From NCBI GenBank assembly GCA_025504975.1, contig JANUWI010000009.1:124001-188000 (forward strand): DNA of 64,000 nt. The letters run 5' to 3'. Below the pieces are notes generated by a model. It was not told the DNA's origin and ran no database searches. It saw only the letters and a program-made list of their open reading frames with translations. The position numbers and the translations under genes are program-made. This document shows positions 44,405 through 57,530 of this stretch, piece by piece. This DNA is from Plenodomus lindquistii (lineage: Eukaryota; Ascomycota; Dothideomycetes; Pleosporales; Leptosphaeriaceae). Every line of letters starts with the position of its first letter. The stretch's first letter is position 1.

Positions 44405-47400
44405 ATGGGTGTCCCCGCTATGTTTCGCTGGCTCAGCCAGAAATACCCCAAGATTGTGTCGACTGTTCAGGAGGAAATGCCCAAGAAGGTTGGCGACCAG
44501 GTCATTCCTGTAGACCGTTCGGGGCCCAATCCCAACGGCGAAGAATTCGACAATTTGTACCTCGACATGAACGGCATCGTGCACCCGTGTTCGCATCCCG
44601 AAGACAAGCCTGCCCCCAAGACGGAGGCTGACATGATGATGGCCATCTTTGAGTACACTGACCGCTGCGTCGGCATGGTCCGCCCGCGCAAGCTGCTCTA
44701 TATGGCAGTCGATGGTGTCGCTCCGCGCGCCAAGATGAACCAGCAGCGTTCGCGTCGTTTCCGCGCTGCACGAGAAGCCGCAGAAAAGGACGAAGAGCGC
44801 GCCGAGTTCCAGAAGATTCTCACTGCACAAAAGGCGAGTCGCGGTGAAGACATCACTAGTCTCGAGCAAGTCGTAGAGAAGACCTGGGATTCAAACGCAA
44901 TCACACCTGGTACACCCTTTATGTTCTTGCTTGCTGAGAGTCTTCAATACTGGTGTGCATACAAATTCACGACAGATCCTTCATGGAAGGACATGAAAGT
45001 CATCATCTCAGATGCCTCCGTGCCTGGTGAAGGAGAACACAAAATCATGAACTTCATCCGTTCTCAACGCGCAATGCCTACACATGACCCCAACACCTCT
45101 CATGTCATCTACGGTCTCGATGCCGATTTGATCATGTTGAGTCTTGCCACTCATGAACCTCATTTCCGTGTGCTCAGAGAAGACGTATTCTACGACTCTG
45201 GTAAGGATAAGACCTGCACACGGTGCGGAAGGAAAGGCCATATTCGCAACAACTGTGAGTTCCCAGACGACGGAAAGAAGCTCACTGAGGAGGAGGCTGC
45301 TGAAGAGTGGGCCAATTCCGAGCATCAACTCAAGCCATTCATTTGGCTCCATACAAATATCCTCCGGGAGTATCTTGCAGTGGAGATGGAAACCCCGAAG
45401 CGCACATTCAAATACGATTTGGAGCGATCGCTAGATGACTGGGTTTTCATGTGTTTCTTCGTAGGAAACGACTTCTTACCTCATCTGCCCAGTTTAGAGA
45501 TTCGAGACCAAGGTATCGACTTACTCATTAGTATTTGGCGTGACTTAGCAGCCGAGATGGACGACTATGTCACCAAGGACGGCTTCCCTGACATGCGCCG
45601 CGTGCAGCAGATTCTCTCTGCTCTTGCAGTTAGAGAGGCTGACATCTTCAAAAAACGCAAGGAAGTATCTGATCGTCAGGCTGCCAACAGGGCGAAACGA
45701 GAGGCACGCGATGCATATCACAACGGTAACAAGCGTCAACGCCGCGACGAGGATGCAGGTATCGCACCAGGTTTTAAGCCAGTCAAGGAAACCACCGACA
45801 CATACACTAACTCAGGCATCGTATTCTTCGACCCGAAGGAGGCCCAGTCCAATGCTGTACGTGCGGTCCACCACGACATGCTTCATGTACGAGATACTTC
45901 GAACAAGAGTGCCGCAGCCCGCTTGAAGGAGCAAATGCAGGCCAAAGCTGCAAGCACGAATGCACCCCAGGGCGAGACGGCCGCAGGATCAGAGTCTGGC
46001 GCAGAGACACCAGTACAGCTCGGCAAGCGCAAGGCGGACGAAGTAGAGGACGCCGACAACGGTACCCCGGGACGGACCACACCTGTCGTTCCAGACACGC
46101 CCGCAGAGACTCCAAAGTTAAACGCTGACGGTACTCCGGAGGATACCATTAAGCTGTGGGAACCTGGCTACGAGGAGCGTTACTACGAGCAGAAGTTTCA
46201 CGTAGATCCTAACGACATTGCCTTCCGTAATAAGGTAGCACGCCAGTATGCTGAGGGTCTTTGCTGGGTGTTGGCGTACTATATGCAAGGGTGCCCATCA
46301 TGGACTTGGTACTTTCCGCATCACTACGCACCCTTCGCCGCCGATTTCGTGGGCCTGGAAGACATGGATCCTCGCAAACTTTTTGAGAAGGGTACTGTCT
46401 TCCATCCCTACGAGCAGCTGATGGGTGTCTTGCCAGCCGCATCAAATCACGCTATTCCGGAGCCTTTCCGCAACCTCATGTCTGATGCTGACAGTCCGAT
46501 CATCGACTTCTACCCTGTAGACTTCCCTATCGATCTGAATGGCAAGAAGTTTGCATGGCAGGGTGTTGCTATTTTACCATTCATCGACGAGAACAGACTG
46601 CTGGCCGCCATGGCGACCAAGTACCCTGAGTTGTCCGATGATGAGAAGAAGCGCAACGAGTTCGGCAAGGAGACTTTGATGTTCTCACAAGAGAGTGGCC
46701 TTTTCGAGGACGTGGACAAGGCCCTATACCGCAAAGGTCAGCAGAAGCATGCCATTGATCCAGCAAAGAGTCGCGCTCTGCACGGGGAGATGGCACCACA
46801 CGACATGTTCGTCATGGACAGTCAATTGGTCCCACCCTTTGATGTCGATGGAGAGACTGAGTTCGAGATCCTTCAAGATCGTTCCATGAGGTAGGTTCTG
46901 CCTGTCAATTTTTACCGCACTTCAACTGACAATGTACAGGGTCTACTACGAAATGCCTAGCGTCACTTCTAGTCGCGCCCACAAGTCTATTCTCCTCGAA
47001 GGCTGCAAACTTCCCAAGCCGGCTCTCAGCCCCGGTGAGGCCGAGTCAGTACGTCGTTCCAACGAGCGCAATGGCGGACGCGGCGGGTATCGTGGGCGTG
47101 GAGGCGGCGGTCGTGGTGGCGGCCGAGGGGGCTACGATAATAATCGTAACGACAATTACAACAACAGCAGCAGCAGCAACGGTGGAGCTCGAGGCGGGTA
47201 CAACAACGGCGGCGGACGTGGTGGCTACAACAACAACCCAGGCGGCGGATACAATAACGGTAGTGGTTATGGAGGCCAACAGGGCAATTACCCTCCCCCA
47301 CCTTTCCCTGCATGGCCCCCTCAGGCAGGCGGCCAGAACTTCCTGCCTCCACCTCCTCCCGGCTGGGTTCCACCACCCAGTGTTGCAGGAGGTTGGCAGG

Positions 47401-47753
47401 GTGCTCCGCAGGGTGGCTATGGCGGCCCGCCTCCTGTTGCGCAGCGACCAGCTTGGATGGGCAATTCCAATCAACCACAGCATGGTGGACCGCCGCCGCG
47501 CGGACCCCCTAGCAACAACTCGCTGAGGGATGAGAGATTTTATAGGCCAGCAGACGAGATTCTCGGCAGAAATGGAGGCGGTGGTGGTGGCTACCAAGGT
47601 GGGGGTGGAAACGGGTACAACGATCGACAGGGACGTGATGATAGGGGCGGACGGGGAGGCGGTAGGGGCGGGAATCGTGGAGGACGAGGAGGTGGTGGAG
47701 GAGGAGGATACCAGGGAAATAGGCCGACGTACAACTCGAACGATTACCGCTGA
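44405..47753 (+). CDS. rat1: Nuclear 5'-3' exoribonuclease Rat1/Xrn2
   Basis: Two exons, 44405..46890 and 46940..47753, give 1099 residues. The N-terminus MGVPAMFRWLSQKYPKIV and NLYLDMNGIVHPCSHPED are the XRN catalytic hallmark, followed by VDGVAPRAKMNQQRSRRF. A CCHC zinc knuckle (CTRCGRKGHIRNNC, near residue 272) identifies the Rat1 rather than the Xrn1 branch. FVGNDFLPHLPSLEI and the WVLAYYMQGCPSWTWYFPHHYAPFA region complete the conserved core. The second exon encodes the end of the core and a long RGG/Gly-Asn-rich and Pro-rich tail (about 870-1099), probably RNA-binding. Rat1 degrades uncapped nuclear RNA, trims rRNA and snoRNA, and drives torpedo termination of RNA polymerase II. Confidence 0.97.
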
Positions 47754-48109
47754 GCGTTTCAGGGGGTTTGTGTACGGTTTGGAGAGTATCTTCATGAGTA
47801 ATTTGTACGATAGAATGATCTGGACGGTGGCCTGGAAAAACGGGACACTGGAATATGTACTTTCAAGGTATGAATTTGTCTGAAGATTAATTAGTCAACC
47901 TGGAGGTTCGCAATGATTGATCATGTGACATTTTCACTCAGTTCGTCGTTTTTACAGTGTACACCTTGTTCAAAGTATTCAATGCAACATCGCTATTCTC
48001 GCGCGAGCACTACGTATTTCAGTCATCAGCACTAGCTGCGCCGGCGGACTGAGCTGTAGCCAAGCGCTCTCACGTAGTTATAGTAACACATCGCATGTCC
48101 ATGACATTG
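47754..48109. other. Convergent intergenic region
   Basis: 356 bp between the RAT1 and acetyltransferase stop codons; no gene seen. Confidence 0.45.
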
Positions 48110-48845
48110 TTACTTACGACCAACATTCCCATCAACATCCACCCTCATCAATGTACCATGCCAACTACTCCCATCCTCCTTCTTCGCAAAAAACTCACCC
48201 ACCGCGACAAACCCGTGCTTCTCATAAAACCTAACCAGCGTCAGAAAACGACCAAACCACACGTCCATCTCGCACTTGAATTACCTACCTCACAAGTCCC
48301 CCACCATTCCCAGCCCAACAATCCAAATAAACCGCCACCTTCCCAATCTCCCTCGCATACTGCTTCACCCGTTGTAACAATACTCCCCCCGCACCCCTCC
48401 TTACCGCCCCAATGCGAAAATCACTCACCAAAACACTCAAATAGATGAAATCACCCCGTTGACTCGCATCCCTTGCCAGACCCGCAAGATTCACCTGATC
48501 AAGCACATATCCCGGGAACGACCCCGTAACCACCGCAGCACCAGCTTTCAGCATCTTTTTCCCGTCATTATCATCGATCCTCACGCTTGCTGTTGAGGTA
48601 TCGAAGTCGTTGTTGATGGGTAGTTCGGCGATGAATACGGCTTCTGTGTTGCTTGTTCCTGAACGGGCGGTTTCTACGGCAGAGTTGATACGGTCGATGT
48701 AGAGGGGTTGGGTGGAGCGGGGGGTTGTGCCCCATTGGGCTGAGCTACCGATTTTGGAGAGGTGGGGGAGGGCGGAGTCGAAGGCTGAGAGGATGAAGGG
48801 GGGGTCGGAAGGGAGGGGGTGCGTGCGGATGTGGAAGGGTAGCAT
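48110..48845 (-). CDS. GNAT-family N-acetyltransferase
   Basis: Two exons, 48845..48289 and 48230..48110, give 225 residues. The acetyl-CoA-binding loop is visible as VRRGAGGVLLQRV, after a beta strand (IYLSVLVSDF), then VAVYLDCWAGNGG and the C-terminal VRFYEKHGFVAVGEFF strand-helix typical of GNAT enzymes. The second exon is needed to finish the fold. The acceptor substrate is not evident. The protein is cytosolic by lack of any targeting signal. Confidence 0.82.
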
Positions 48846-49557
48846 TGGGGAAGAAAGAGGGGATGGGAGGGGATATGGGAGAGAAGTATTGTGAAGAAGG
48901 AGAATAAAGGTATTGAGACAGGATAACGAGAGGATGGTATTGGGAATGACAAGTAGTCAGCTATTTGGCAACTGCTAGGCAACAGCGAGAATGTCATTGG
49001 CCCTGTGAATTTCTATATCTTAGATCGAGATACTGAGTGTTTAGAGATGATCATCGTAGCTTGAGGTTGATGATCGAAAGATGCACATGATGTTTCAAGA
49101 AGCCGGCGTGGTGTATCTTGCATGTTTGAACCTTGGAAGTGGCGTACGAAAGGGAAGCTAACATGGCTAGCGCGCCTAACCAACTAGCTCGCATTTGTGA
49201 GCTCAAGGGATGCCGGCGCTGTTGTAGAATAATGCACCTGACTGAACATCTATGTTCCAAACCATCATCTTCAACCTGCATTTTTCAGGCCTCTTCCCGT
49301 GGCGGCACCGGATTCGCCAATCCCAGGACTCAGCCTCCACCATGCGAAGAAGACAAGGGACTCCAGCCCAATGAGGAGATTCCACCAGTTATGAAAGGAT
49401 CTACAAGCCTCAAGTGCTCTTACTGGTGCTACGATGTAGAGCGAGACTAGGCCTTGCAGGGCTGAGTATATTGCCTGTACGCGGTGTCGTCGCGTAACAT
49501 AAGCCCCGACCCGGCCAATATCCGCCTGTATCCATCTCACAACACCGTCATCTCATC
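48846..49557. other. Intergenic region between the acetyltransferase and surface-protein genes
   Basis: 712 bp between divergent genes; no supported gene. Short frames near 49130-49540 show no recognisable sequence. Confidence 0.45.
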
Positions 49558-50397
49558 ATGCTATCACTTATAGCTAGCTTCCTGCTTGCTGCTACCGCCA
49601 CTGCGCAATTAACGACCTCATTTTGGGCCCAGTTAGGTGTTTTGGGCACCGACAAAATTGGCTACTACGGCTCGGTCATTGACGCAAATGCCACACACAC
49701 AACCTACTACCTGAACTTCGACAATGGCACCGACTACTGGGGCCAAGGCTTCGGGTATACAAACATTACCATGACCGTCGGACCAAATTACTACAGACAA
49801 GCCACGAGTGTCGACTACCCCATTGTCGCAGAGACAGTCGCACCTAATGCAAACGCCATCATCCTAGAATGCGAAAGAGAAGCTCCAATAGACCCAAATG
49901 TTAACGGGACATGCACTGCGAGCTATGGCCCTAATTACGTGTACTTCCAAGCTTGCGACCCTCCGCGGACCGCAAATCGCGTACAAACCTTCAGCCGAAC
50001 GATTTCCTATATCGGGCGTCTATCCTACTCTGCAGGCGTCGAAACGATCATAAGGACGTTTACCATCACGTCGGACACTGCACCGCCGCCTGAATGGTGT
50101 AGCGATGGTCAGAAGGCGCCTTCGGAGGGATCTATAACTACTTACCCTGCTCTCGCATCTAGCTTTGCGACGTTCCAGGTCATTGTCACGGCGGGCGAGG
50201 AGAAGCTGAGCGCAACTCAAGGCGCAAGTGTTTCGCCATCGACTGTACAGCCGACAGCGACGGGCTCGAACACTGCTGCTGCTTCGACTTCTGGAAGCTC
50301 GGGGGACGTGCAGACGACTGGTGCTGCTGTGTCTTTGCTAAGTCGCAGCGGTACGATAGCGGGATTGGGCGCAGTGATGGCGGTCTTTGTGGTGTGA
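49558..50397 (+). CDS. Secreted, probably GPI-anchored surface protein
   Basis: Single exon, 279 residues. There is an N-terminal signal peptide (LLAATATAQ, cleavage near residue 16), a beta-rich middle part with several NxS/T sites and four to six cysteines, then a Ser/Thr-rich stalk (about 210-255). The extreme C-terminus is hydrophobic (TIAGLGAVMAVFVV) and follows small residues, as in GPI-anchored fungal wall proteins. No catalytic motif is visible. Likely a cell-surface protein of unknown function. Confidence 0.82.
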   Translation: MLSLIASFLLAATATAQLTTSFWAQLGVLGTDKIGYYGSVIDANATHTTYYLNFDNGTDYWGQGFGYTNITMTVGPNYYRQATSVDYPIVAETVAPNANAIILECEREAPIDPNVNGTCTASYGPNYVYFQACDPPRTANRVQTFSRTISYIGRLSYSAGVETIIRTFTITSDTAPPPEWCSDGQKAPSEGSITTYPALASSFATFQVIVTAGEEKLSATQGASVSPSTVQPTATGSNTAAASTSGSSGDVQTTGAAVSLLSRSGTIAGLGAVMAVFVV

Positions 50398-51367
50398 GAG
50401 AATGGTAATGGCAGGTGGGATGCATAATTTGATTCACTTTCCAAATTTTGCGCACTTATTCAAACAATAACACGGCCATGAACTGACTAAAATTCACGCT
50501 GCCCATCATAATTGACCACAATTTTGACAAAATCCTCGTGCAAGATACGGCTTTCCTACTCGTCTTAGATGCGGCAAGTTTACTCTATTATCTAGATCAT
50601 GGGGCACGCACTATCAATTGCTGCGCATCTTCACCTCAATTGAAATCAAAAGCACTCTGATGCAGGTTACAATCGAGGACGAGTGAGTCGTGAACGATTC
50701 AATATTGTACGTGAATTGTGTATACACAGAGGGTGTGTATCGAGACATAGTAAGTGGTTCGCAAATACGATCCACACACAATGAAGTTCCCGAATTGAAT
50801 ACCAGGGATTTCCATCGCAGCTCTGACAATTTCTCTAGACACAACGACTACAACATCTTGCAGAATCCCAAAAACTATCATACACAGATCAAACACTGAG
50901 CGCTCTGGGAGCTTTTTCAGTGAACATACAACACCTGTCCCAAAGCACAGCAGACGAACAGAACAGGGCAACCAACTCGACTACGGCCTTGTTGGTGTCT
51001 GATGGGCGAGTCCATCATTGGATGCGGATGCTTCAAGTTGGTGCTGCCGTGCAATTCCTCGACCTCCAAGCCCCTATGCTCTTCACGTTCGAGGATCCGT
51101 CGTGCCACATTGCTAAAGCGGCAAGCAGGTTCATTAATACACTCGAGTTTCAGATCTATCTCAGTATATATATTTCCCGATTCTTAGTTCCCTTCTTTCC
51201 AATCATTTCCATCATATCTTCCAATCATCTCAACTACCCAGTACTTGAGATTATTAATCAAGAACGTTGCTTCAGAGCTACCTCAACAACTCAATATATT
51301 CACAAGCAGAACTCATCCAAGGAACTCACCGCACTTCACTCAAATTCAAAATCCAGCAACTTTTGCA
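50398..51367. other. Gene-free stretch
   Basis: 970 bp with no supported gene. The longest frame (182 codons, from 50920) lacks recognisable content and runs out of frame with the ORF that begins at 51368. Confidence 0.4.
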
Positions 51368-51817
51368 ATGGATTCTCATCTTACCTCAAACGGGCCGACA
51401 AACAATATACTACTGAAACGCTGGGCGCGGATGGCCCGAATTGGGTTCGTGGCTCGTCTCATCCGTGATCGAATAGTAAGGGAGGACATCGATTTCGCTC
51501 TTTATCGGGAGCCTGTAATGCAATTGCATCGTGCGAAGGTCTTGTTCATAGACATACTTGATTACCAGATCTCAGGAGACCATGAATATCTTTCATCAAA
51601 CAAAGTCCGGAAGGGATCTATGTGGTCCTAGAAAGACAGCAAGTATGCTGTTGTAGAACCAAGTATGGCGGTCCATGCTTATCGTAAGGATTCTGAACCC
51701 CCTATCAACCCAGAGGAGGAGGTATTCCTCGAGGACGACATTTCAAACTACGCTCGGTTTGGTACCAGTGTCATCCCTTGGCGACTAGGTCCTGTCTTCC
51801 AACAATTGATGGCGTAA
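51368..51817 (+). pseudogene. Small hypothetical ORF interrupted by one in-frame TAG
   Basis: The frame opens at the ATG at 51368 (MDSHLTSNGPTNN) and meets TAG at 51629-51631. It then continues in the same frame for 62 codons to TAA at 51815-51817. Both halves have ordinary soluble-protein composition (RIGFVARLIRDRIVREDIDF before the stop; VFLEDDISNYARFG and VIPWRLGPVFQQLM after it). No intron that removes the TAG is possible at a normal length. I recognise no family. It could be a recently broken lineage-specific gene, or a real 87-residue gene with a chance downstream frame. Confidence 0.35.
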
Positions 51818-52371
51818 TTCATTTCCGAATACGCTCATAGTAGCGCATGATTTTTTTTAAGTAAATCATGATTTTATTGGTCTTTCTCACTTTCTCACTT
51901 CTTGCTTCAATCGTATTACTGGAACACAGCTCATCCCTGCGCTACGATGGGCTGTAAATACCTGTCAATCAGAACATTCACGGTGGTCATGGGAGACGTC
52001 GTGAGCCTTGTTCAGCAACCTGATAAGCTCATGACGATCTAGCTTTATAGTTTGCTCAATAATTACCGAAGGAATATACCTCAAGCCATAGATGTGAGTG
52101 TGCGTGGTGGATCGACTACGAAGAGTCTTAGAAGATCATGCTTACTAATTTAGAGAAATGTAATCCAGAATTCGGGACTAAAATAGCTGTGGATTGGATG
52201 TTTGGCTTTCTTAGTTGCGTAAAACCTAAGGTGTTCGGTCACTGCCATCAGTGGAGAAAAGTTGTAACCAAGATATGTTCTACTTTTTTTCTGGTATTCG
52301 AGTGTATGAGAGACAGTCCACACTTGCTCGAGTCTGCATTGATGTACAATAATGGCTACCCACAAACGGAA
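51818..52371. other. AT-richer gene-free stretch
   Basis: 554 bp with long A/T runs and no supported gene, at the 3' end of the rhodopsin-domain gene. Confidence 0.4.
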
Positions 52372-54134
52372 TTATTTGATCTCCACCTCCGTTGTCCGCA
52401 TTATGCCCGTCCGAATCGGCAAAATACTTTCGTCACTATCTCTTGCACGGCTTTCTCTTCTTCCACGATGTACCTTGTAAGTCACATGCCGACTTCCATA
52501 TTCTTCCTTCTCCAGGCTCTCGGGTGTCGATCTCGCGTTGCTTCCTTTCAGCTCATCCATGTCGTATGATTGTATTCCAATGCGTTCAGCTTGTCTCAGA
52601 TATCCATTTGAGACTTGTGGGCGAGAGCGACCGTTACTTAGACCGCGTGAACCGTACCGCTCGCCGGATGTCAGGGCGCTGACTGCACCGAAGAAGCCAG
52701 CAGCCAAAGGTTTGAGGGTCGGTAGGCAAGCCGCGATGATGCCTACGTTCATTTCAATCCTGAATGCCGTTAGTGGGAGCCTGGACATATTTCAAATTTT
52801 AAGTGTGGACAAACTGCTGCCAGATGTAATACCATGCGCCTTTGCTGGAAAAATCCGTCTCTTCAAAGAATCTGTACTGTAGTGGTATCTTGTACACAGC
52901 GGTTCCGCAAGCGCTGTTTGTTGTCAACTCTACACGCCTGGGATGCTGTGGTCGCGGATATCCACTCACAACAATCCCAATCCTAAGACAACGCAGAGTG
53001 ACAACCGAGTACGTAGATTTGCTTGTAATTTCCAAACCATTGGAACAGGCAGTACAGCCAAAACCAGGTCGGTGAAGAGGTTGAAGACTAGTGAACTCAT
53101 TAGACGCGTTTCCTCATTTCACAGTTTATTCCAGACTATGTACCCGAATTGAAGAGACCAGTGTTTCTATACGTCGTGATGGAATAGCATGTTGCAGTCC
53201 TATTTAGTTAGCCCTGGAATGAGAAGGGAAGGTTCAAATGTTACCCTATCGGTGGTCGTAAGCTAAAGTCCCAAGCCGCAGCTATAGGCTTGCATTGGAG
53301 GATCAGGGACAAGACTGAGCCGATCGTGAAGAGAATGAGAATCACTGTATCACACTTCTGTCAGTAAGAAGTGAATGTAGCATTCAGCTTGACGTACCCA
53401 TAATCGCGTAAAGCACCCATCGCCAGTGACGACGATGGTCTGCCAGTCGAAGCAAGAAGCATGCAATCGAGAGCTTAATGCTCGTGTATGATATGACCAC
53501 AATCCATGCGTAGAACCATGCGATCTTGAAGAAGATCTCCAAGTAGTCTGGCCGAACGTACAAGAAGTACTCTGCATGATGCCCTACCCCGTGTTTCGTA
53601 AGCGTGACGAAAAGCGAGAAACATGTAGCGCTTAGAACCTAGAAGCTGTCGTCAGTCATTGCGTCCTGGCGACTGACTTCATAAGCTATCGGGATGACGC
53701 CTGATATGTCGCAAACTACACTCTCGGGTCTACCAGGTAGGATGTAGCCTTCAATTGCAAGGGTTTCCGCGAAATTATTGCTGTATAGTGTTGACACAGG
53801 GGACCATCTTCGGAAAGTCAAGGTCTTGTCTGTATGGTACGTGACTGAACATGTTCACTGCTATGACTTACTGCTGCGAGCATCATGATCCAATCTAATA
53901 GGTTTCAGTTAGTAGAGATCCTTGTGATCAAATGCATATTTACAAACCGTCGATACCAAAAGTCTTCAGCATGACCACTCTGACGTAAATGCGCAGCAGC
54001 ACACATAGCATGGCCAGGGCGAAGAACGTCCCATTCACCGCCAGCATCCGCGGTGCCACATCCTCCTCCAGGTACGCTTTGGGTGGCGGGGGTGGCATGG
54101 GCGGCGCCTGCCGCTCAAGTAGATGAACCAACAT
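52372..54134 (-). CDS. Integral membrane protein with fungal rhodopsin (PTH11/SAT4-type) domain
   Basis: Eight exons: 54134..53948, 53894..53872, 53638..53398, 53344..53245, 53199..53144, 53087..52970, 52913..52815 and 52759..52372, giving 403 residues. Start uncertain: an in-frame ATG at 54197 would add 21 residues. Seven hydrophobic helices are visible. Family landmarks run in order: RMLAVNGTFFALAML, FGIDDWIMMLAA, KHGVGHHAEYF, WFYAWIVVISYTSIKLSIAC, LILQCKPIAAAWD, GTATCYSITTYRNTGLFNS, TDLVLAVLPVPMVWKLQ, YIWQQIEMNVGIIAACLPTL and KPLAAGFF. The last 90 residues are a charged cytoplasmic tail. This is the conserved domain of the large fungal PTH11-like family, some of whose members are GPCR-like surface sensors in pathogens; there is no CFEM domain here. 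A 23-nt exon and a 233-nt intron make the model easy to miss. Confidence 0.88.
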
Positions 54135-54197
54135 TCCAGTGGTTGGGATCAATAGTGGGAACCAAGATTGAGATTCTTTGGGCAAGAGATCGAGCAT

Positions 54198-55885
54198 TGA
54201 AGTCAAAGTACAACATAAGTACAACCATTTTGTTTAGCCGCAAACTAACGTAAACATTTCGACACGAGCAGGAACGTGATGGGTAGGGATTCCATGCAGG
54301 AGAGGTCCGCACTTGCAGCAACATAAACTTTCGTCGCCTCCCGGCTATGTACTTGAGCTCACAAAGCTTCTCTTTGGTGAAAGATGTCTCAAGGTCCCTG
54401 TAAGGCACGGTCTGCTCGGAGGGGACAATACCTAAGATTTTCGATGTGGACCAATAGAAGGTCTTCCTTTCGGACGCCTAATAGGTGTGACGGGCCGCTT
54501 TACACTTCCATTTCGTCTCACCCGTAACGGAGGAACGGAGCCGTGGATCTGGACAAACCTGTCCTTCGATCCTGAACATTGATCATGAGTTTTTATTCGT
54601 ACAATGTTGGACCAATTGTTCTACAACTCGTGTGCATCAAGAGCGACTACGGATTGGAAACTTCGGCTTTTGAGTTGATTCACGGGCATCAACCTGTTTC
54701 TAGAACATCAACAAGTTGCAAGTATCTCAGTCGATCCAGGAACGAGGCTGTCTGACTGGGCCTTTGGCCGTCTTAGGACAAGTCATGCATTTTACAGCAA
54801 GCGACGTACTTCGGTACAGGACTCCGAAATCCGGGACCTCCAGACTCGCCTCGCGGCCGGATGCATAGATCCGTTCCGACGAATGGGAGCAGTGCCCTAG
54901 TCTGTAAGTAAAATTTCATCTGTGCACCTGCATGTTGGTCTTACGCCACTGCTGCTTCCATGAAGGGGGTTCGTATTGTGCCGCCAGAAGGATCAGTCGG
55001 ATAAATCCAAGTTCTAGCTATGCATGCATCACGGTTGAATTATCCTCCGATGCTCTACACCAGACATTAAACAAATCCTGTTCCTTCGTCAATGACTTGC
55101 ATGATTGTAGCGCAATAGGAATGCTTCCACGTTCTTGAGATAGCGATCATGAAAAGGTGGTGAAGAGGGACCCTGAGTGGGACGGCCCGGGGATGACGAT
55201 CAAGTGGTTAGCGCTGCCGAGACCCCGGAACAAATTCCCTGCGCCTTGGCGCTGTCCACATTAGCCGTTGTCGACTACATGGAATACCTTGACGCTAACA
55301 ATCCTTCTGCTAGGACTTTGCATAATGCCTGGTTCCAGAAACAACCCTCAGCACTGCGCCGCAATCAGTGGCGAGGCCGTGCTGCGAACTCATGCCCGAC
55401 ACGGCTTCTAATGTCCGCCGCCGCTTCCTGGGCTCTCCCGCCGGATGTGCGGTACCTTGTAGAGCGGCATTTGAGTCTAATACTATGCCACGCGTGGAGG
55501 CGCTGCTCCACAGACGGATCACTAGTATGATGATGACTGACTCTCCTCCCTGGCAAATGATTTTGTGAACGCAGTCAGCGTCAGTGCCGAGGCATTTCTT
55601 TGGTGGGAACGATATCTGGAGAATTGTTGCTCCTGCCGCTTCTTCAAGATGATACATAAAGACACCGAAGAAGGCGCAAGATTGAACACGGCACAGCCAA
55701 CATGGTCTATATTTCCATCACTTAATCCTTCTTGTTTTTCCATCTACCGCACATAGGTCTTGACTCCAAGCTTAATTTTACGCGCTTGGACTGAAACAGT
55801 TCTGCGGATTTATCTCATCGCTCTAATACTGCGTTCTGCCCCTCGTTTAGCTACACATCTCTCCAGAACTCTTCAGTCTTTCACC
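54198..55885. other. Gene-free stretch between the rhodopsin-domain and tyrosinase genes
   Basis: 1.7 kb between divergent genes. Frames up to 117 codons occur on both strands without recognisable domains. It probably contains both promoters and possibly gene remnants that I cannot identify. Confidence 0.4.
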
Positions 55886-57192
55886 ATGCGTGGAACTCTT
55901 ACAGCTGCATGGCTTTTGCCGTTGGCGTTGGGAAGTGCCATTCCTTCTTCGGAGAGTAGCCCTGTCCAGAAGAGGTCTTTCGATCTTGTCGACGACATCC
56001 TCGCTGGTCTCGGCAGTATCAAGCAGGATCTGATGGCTGGTGGTGCTGCAATCAATCAGCAACTCTATCAGGCCACTCAGCAACCCGCACAATACAAGAA
56101 GTGCAACCCTACCAACCTTCAAGTTCGACAGGAATGGTAAGCTTACAATCGCCGATTTCGATTTCGATTCCATTGACACTGCTAAGGTCTACCTTTTCGT
56201 CGGCTGAGAAGAAGGACTACATCAAGGCAGTACAATGCATGGCGAAACTTCCCTCCAAGACTTCAAAGGACGCTTGTCCAGGATGCAGAAACCGTTACGA
56301 TGACTTCGTTGCCACCCATATTCAACAGTCCTTCAACATTCACGTGACAGGAAACTTCCTGACCTGGCACCGATACTTCACCTGGGCCTACGAGCAGACT
56401 CTCCGCAACGAGTGTGGGTACAAGGGCAATCAGCCCTACTACAGCTACTCCAGGTGGGCAAAGGATCCAACCAAGTCGCCTCTGCTTGATGGGAGCGACA
56501 CGTCCATGTCTGGTCAGGGTGCAAAAGCCTGCGAAAATCAGACTTTCACTGGCATTCCGCTCAACACCGACCCCATCATCAAGGTTCCCAAGGGACCTGG
56601 TGGTGGCTGCGTGACCTCAGGTCCATTCAAGGACTGGCAAGTTAACGTTGGGCCTCTATTCCCTGGCTCTGACTGCGTAGCCTTGAACCCCAACCAAGAT
56701 TTCACTAAACCTGGCTATGGACTCGGCTATAATCCACGATGCCTTATGCGCGACATCACCAGCTTCACTGGCGAGGGCTGGCTGAAAGACGACGATGTGG
56801 TGTCGCTACTCAAGAGCCCCACCTACCAATCCTTCTGGGAGACGCTGCAAGGTGGCGCGCCACCCAATGCCTTTGCCAACAACTTCATGGGCGTGCATAC
56901 CGCTGGCCACTTTATCATCGGCGGTGACCCAGGTGGCGACTTCACTGCCTCCCCTGGTGACCCATACTTCTTCTTCCACCACGCAAGCATTGACCGCATC
57001 TACTGGACCTGGCAGAACCTGAAGCCCGCTGAGCGTACAAAGGCACTGTACGGTGGGAGGGCTATCTCAGACTTGAGCGACCCGGCTACACTACAGGATA
57101 AGTTGGAAATGGGAGCTGCGTTTTCGCCTGCTATCACGATTGAGGATGCTTCATCGACTATGGGAGGTCCATTTTGCTACACCTACATATAG
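55886..57192 (+). CDS. Secreted tyrosinase-like copper oxidase
   Basis: Two exons, 55886..56136 and 56187..57192, give 418 residues. A signal peptide (about 1-18) is followed by a possible KR propeptide site (VQKR). The CuA site is in THIQQSFNIHVTGNFLTWHR. The CuB site is GVHTAGHFIIGG plus FFFHHASIDRIYWTW. Four cysteines surround the CuA region (KCNPT, ACPGC). This is the common central domain of tyrosinase. Such secreted fungal enzymes oxidise phenols to quinones, contributing to pigment formation or phenol detoxification. The length suits the short secreted fungal class without the C-terminal cap domain. No melanin cluster genes are nearby. Confidence 0.92.
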
Positions 57193-57530
57193 AGATGTGT
57201 CACGGGCTTTGAAAGGGTGTTCACATTGGGGAGCGTTTTTGTACATACCGCGGCAAACCTTAGATTAAATACAATAGACGATCCAGCATCTGGTCAAACC
57301 TTTTTTTCAAGTTGTTAAGGCGGCGCAGTGTCTCGAAGCTATGTGGTATGACTACCAGTACGGAAAGCGCGACAAACCTACCCCGCAGCCTCGCCCACAA
57401 AAACAACACTAACAGCAGAACTTTCTTTCACGACAGGCAACTTGAACCGAGAGTCTGACATTGCTAGACGCTGTCAATCACCAAATTTTCCATTCCATCA
57501 CACACATATCGCAACGCTGGGATCTTCGCA
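57193..57530. other. Intergenic region between tyrosinase and PRMT3 genes
   Basis: 338 bp; no gene seen; the PRMT3 promoter and the tyrosinase 3' flank. Confidence 0.4.
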
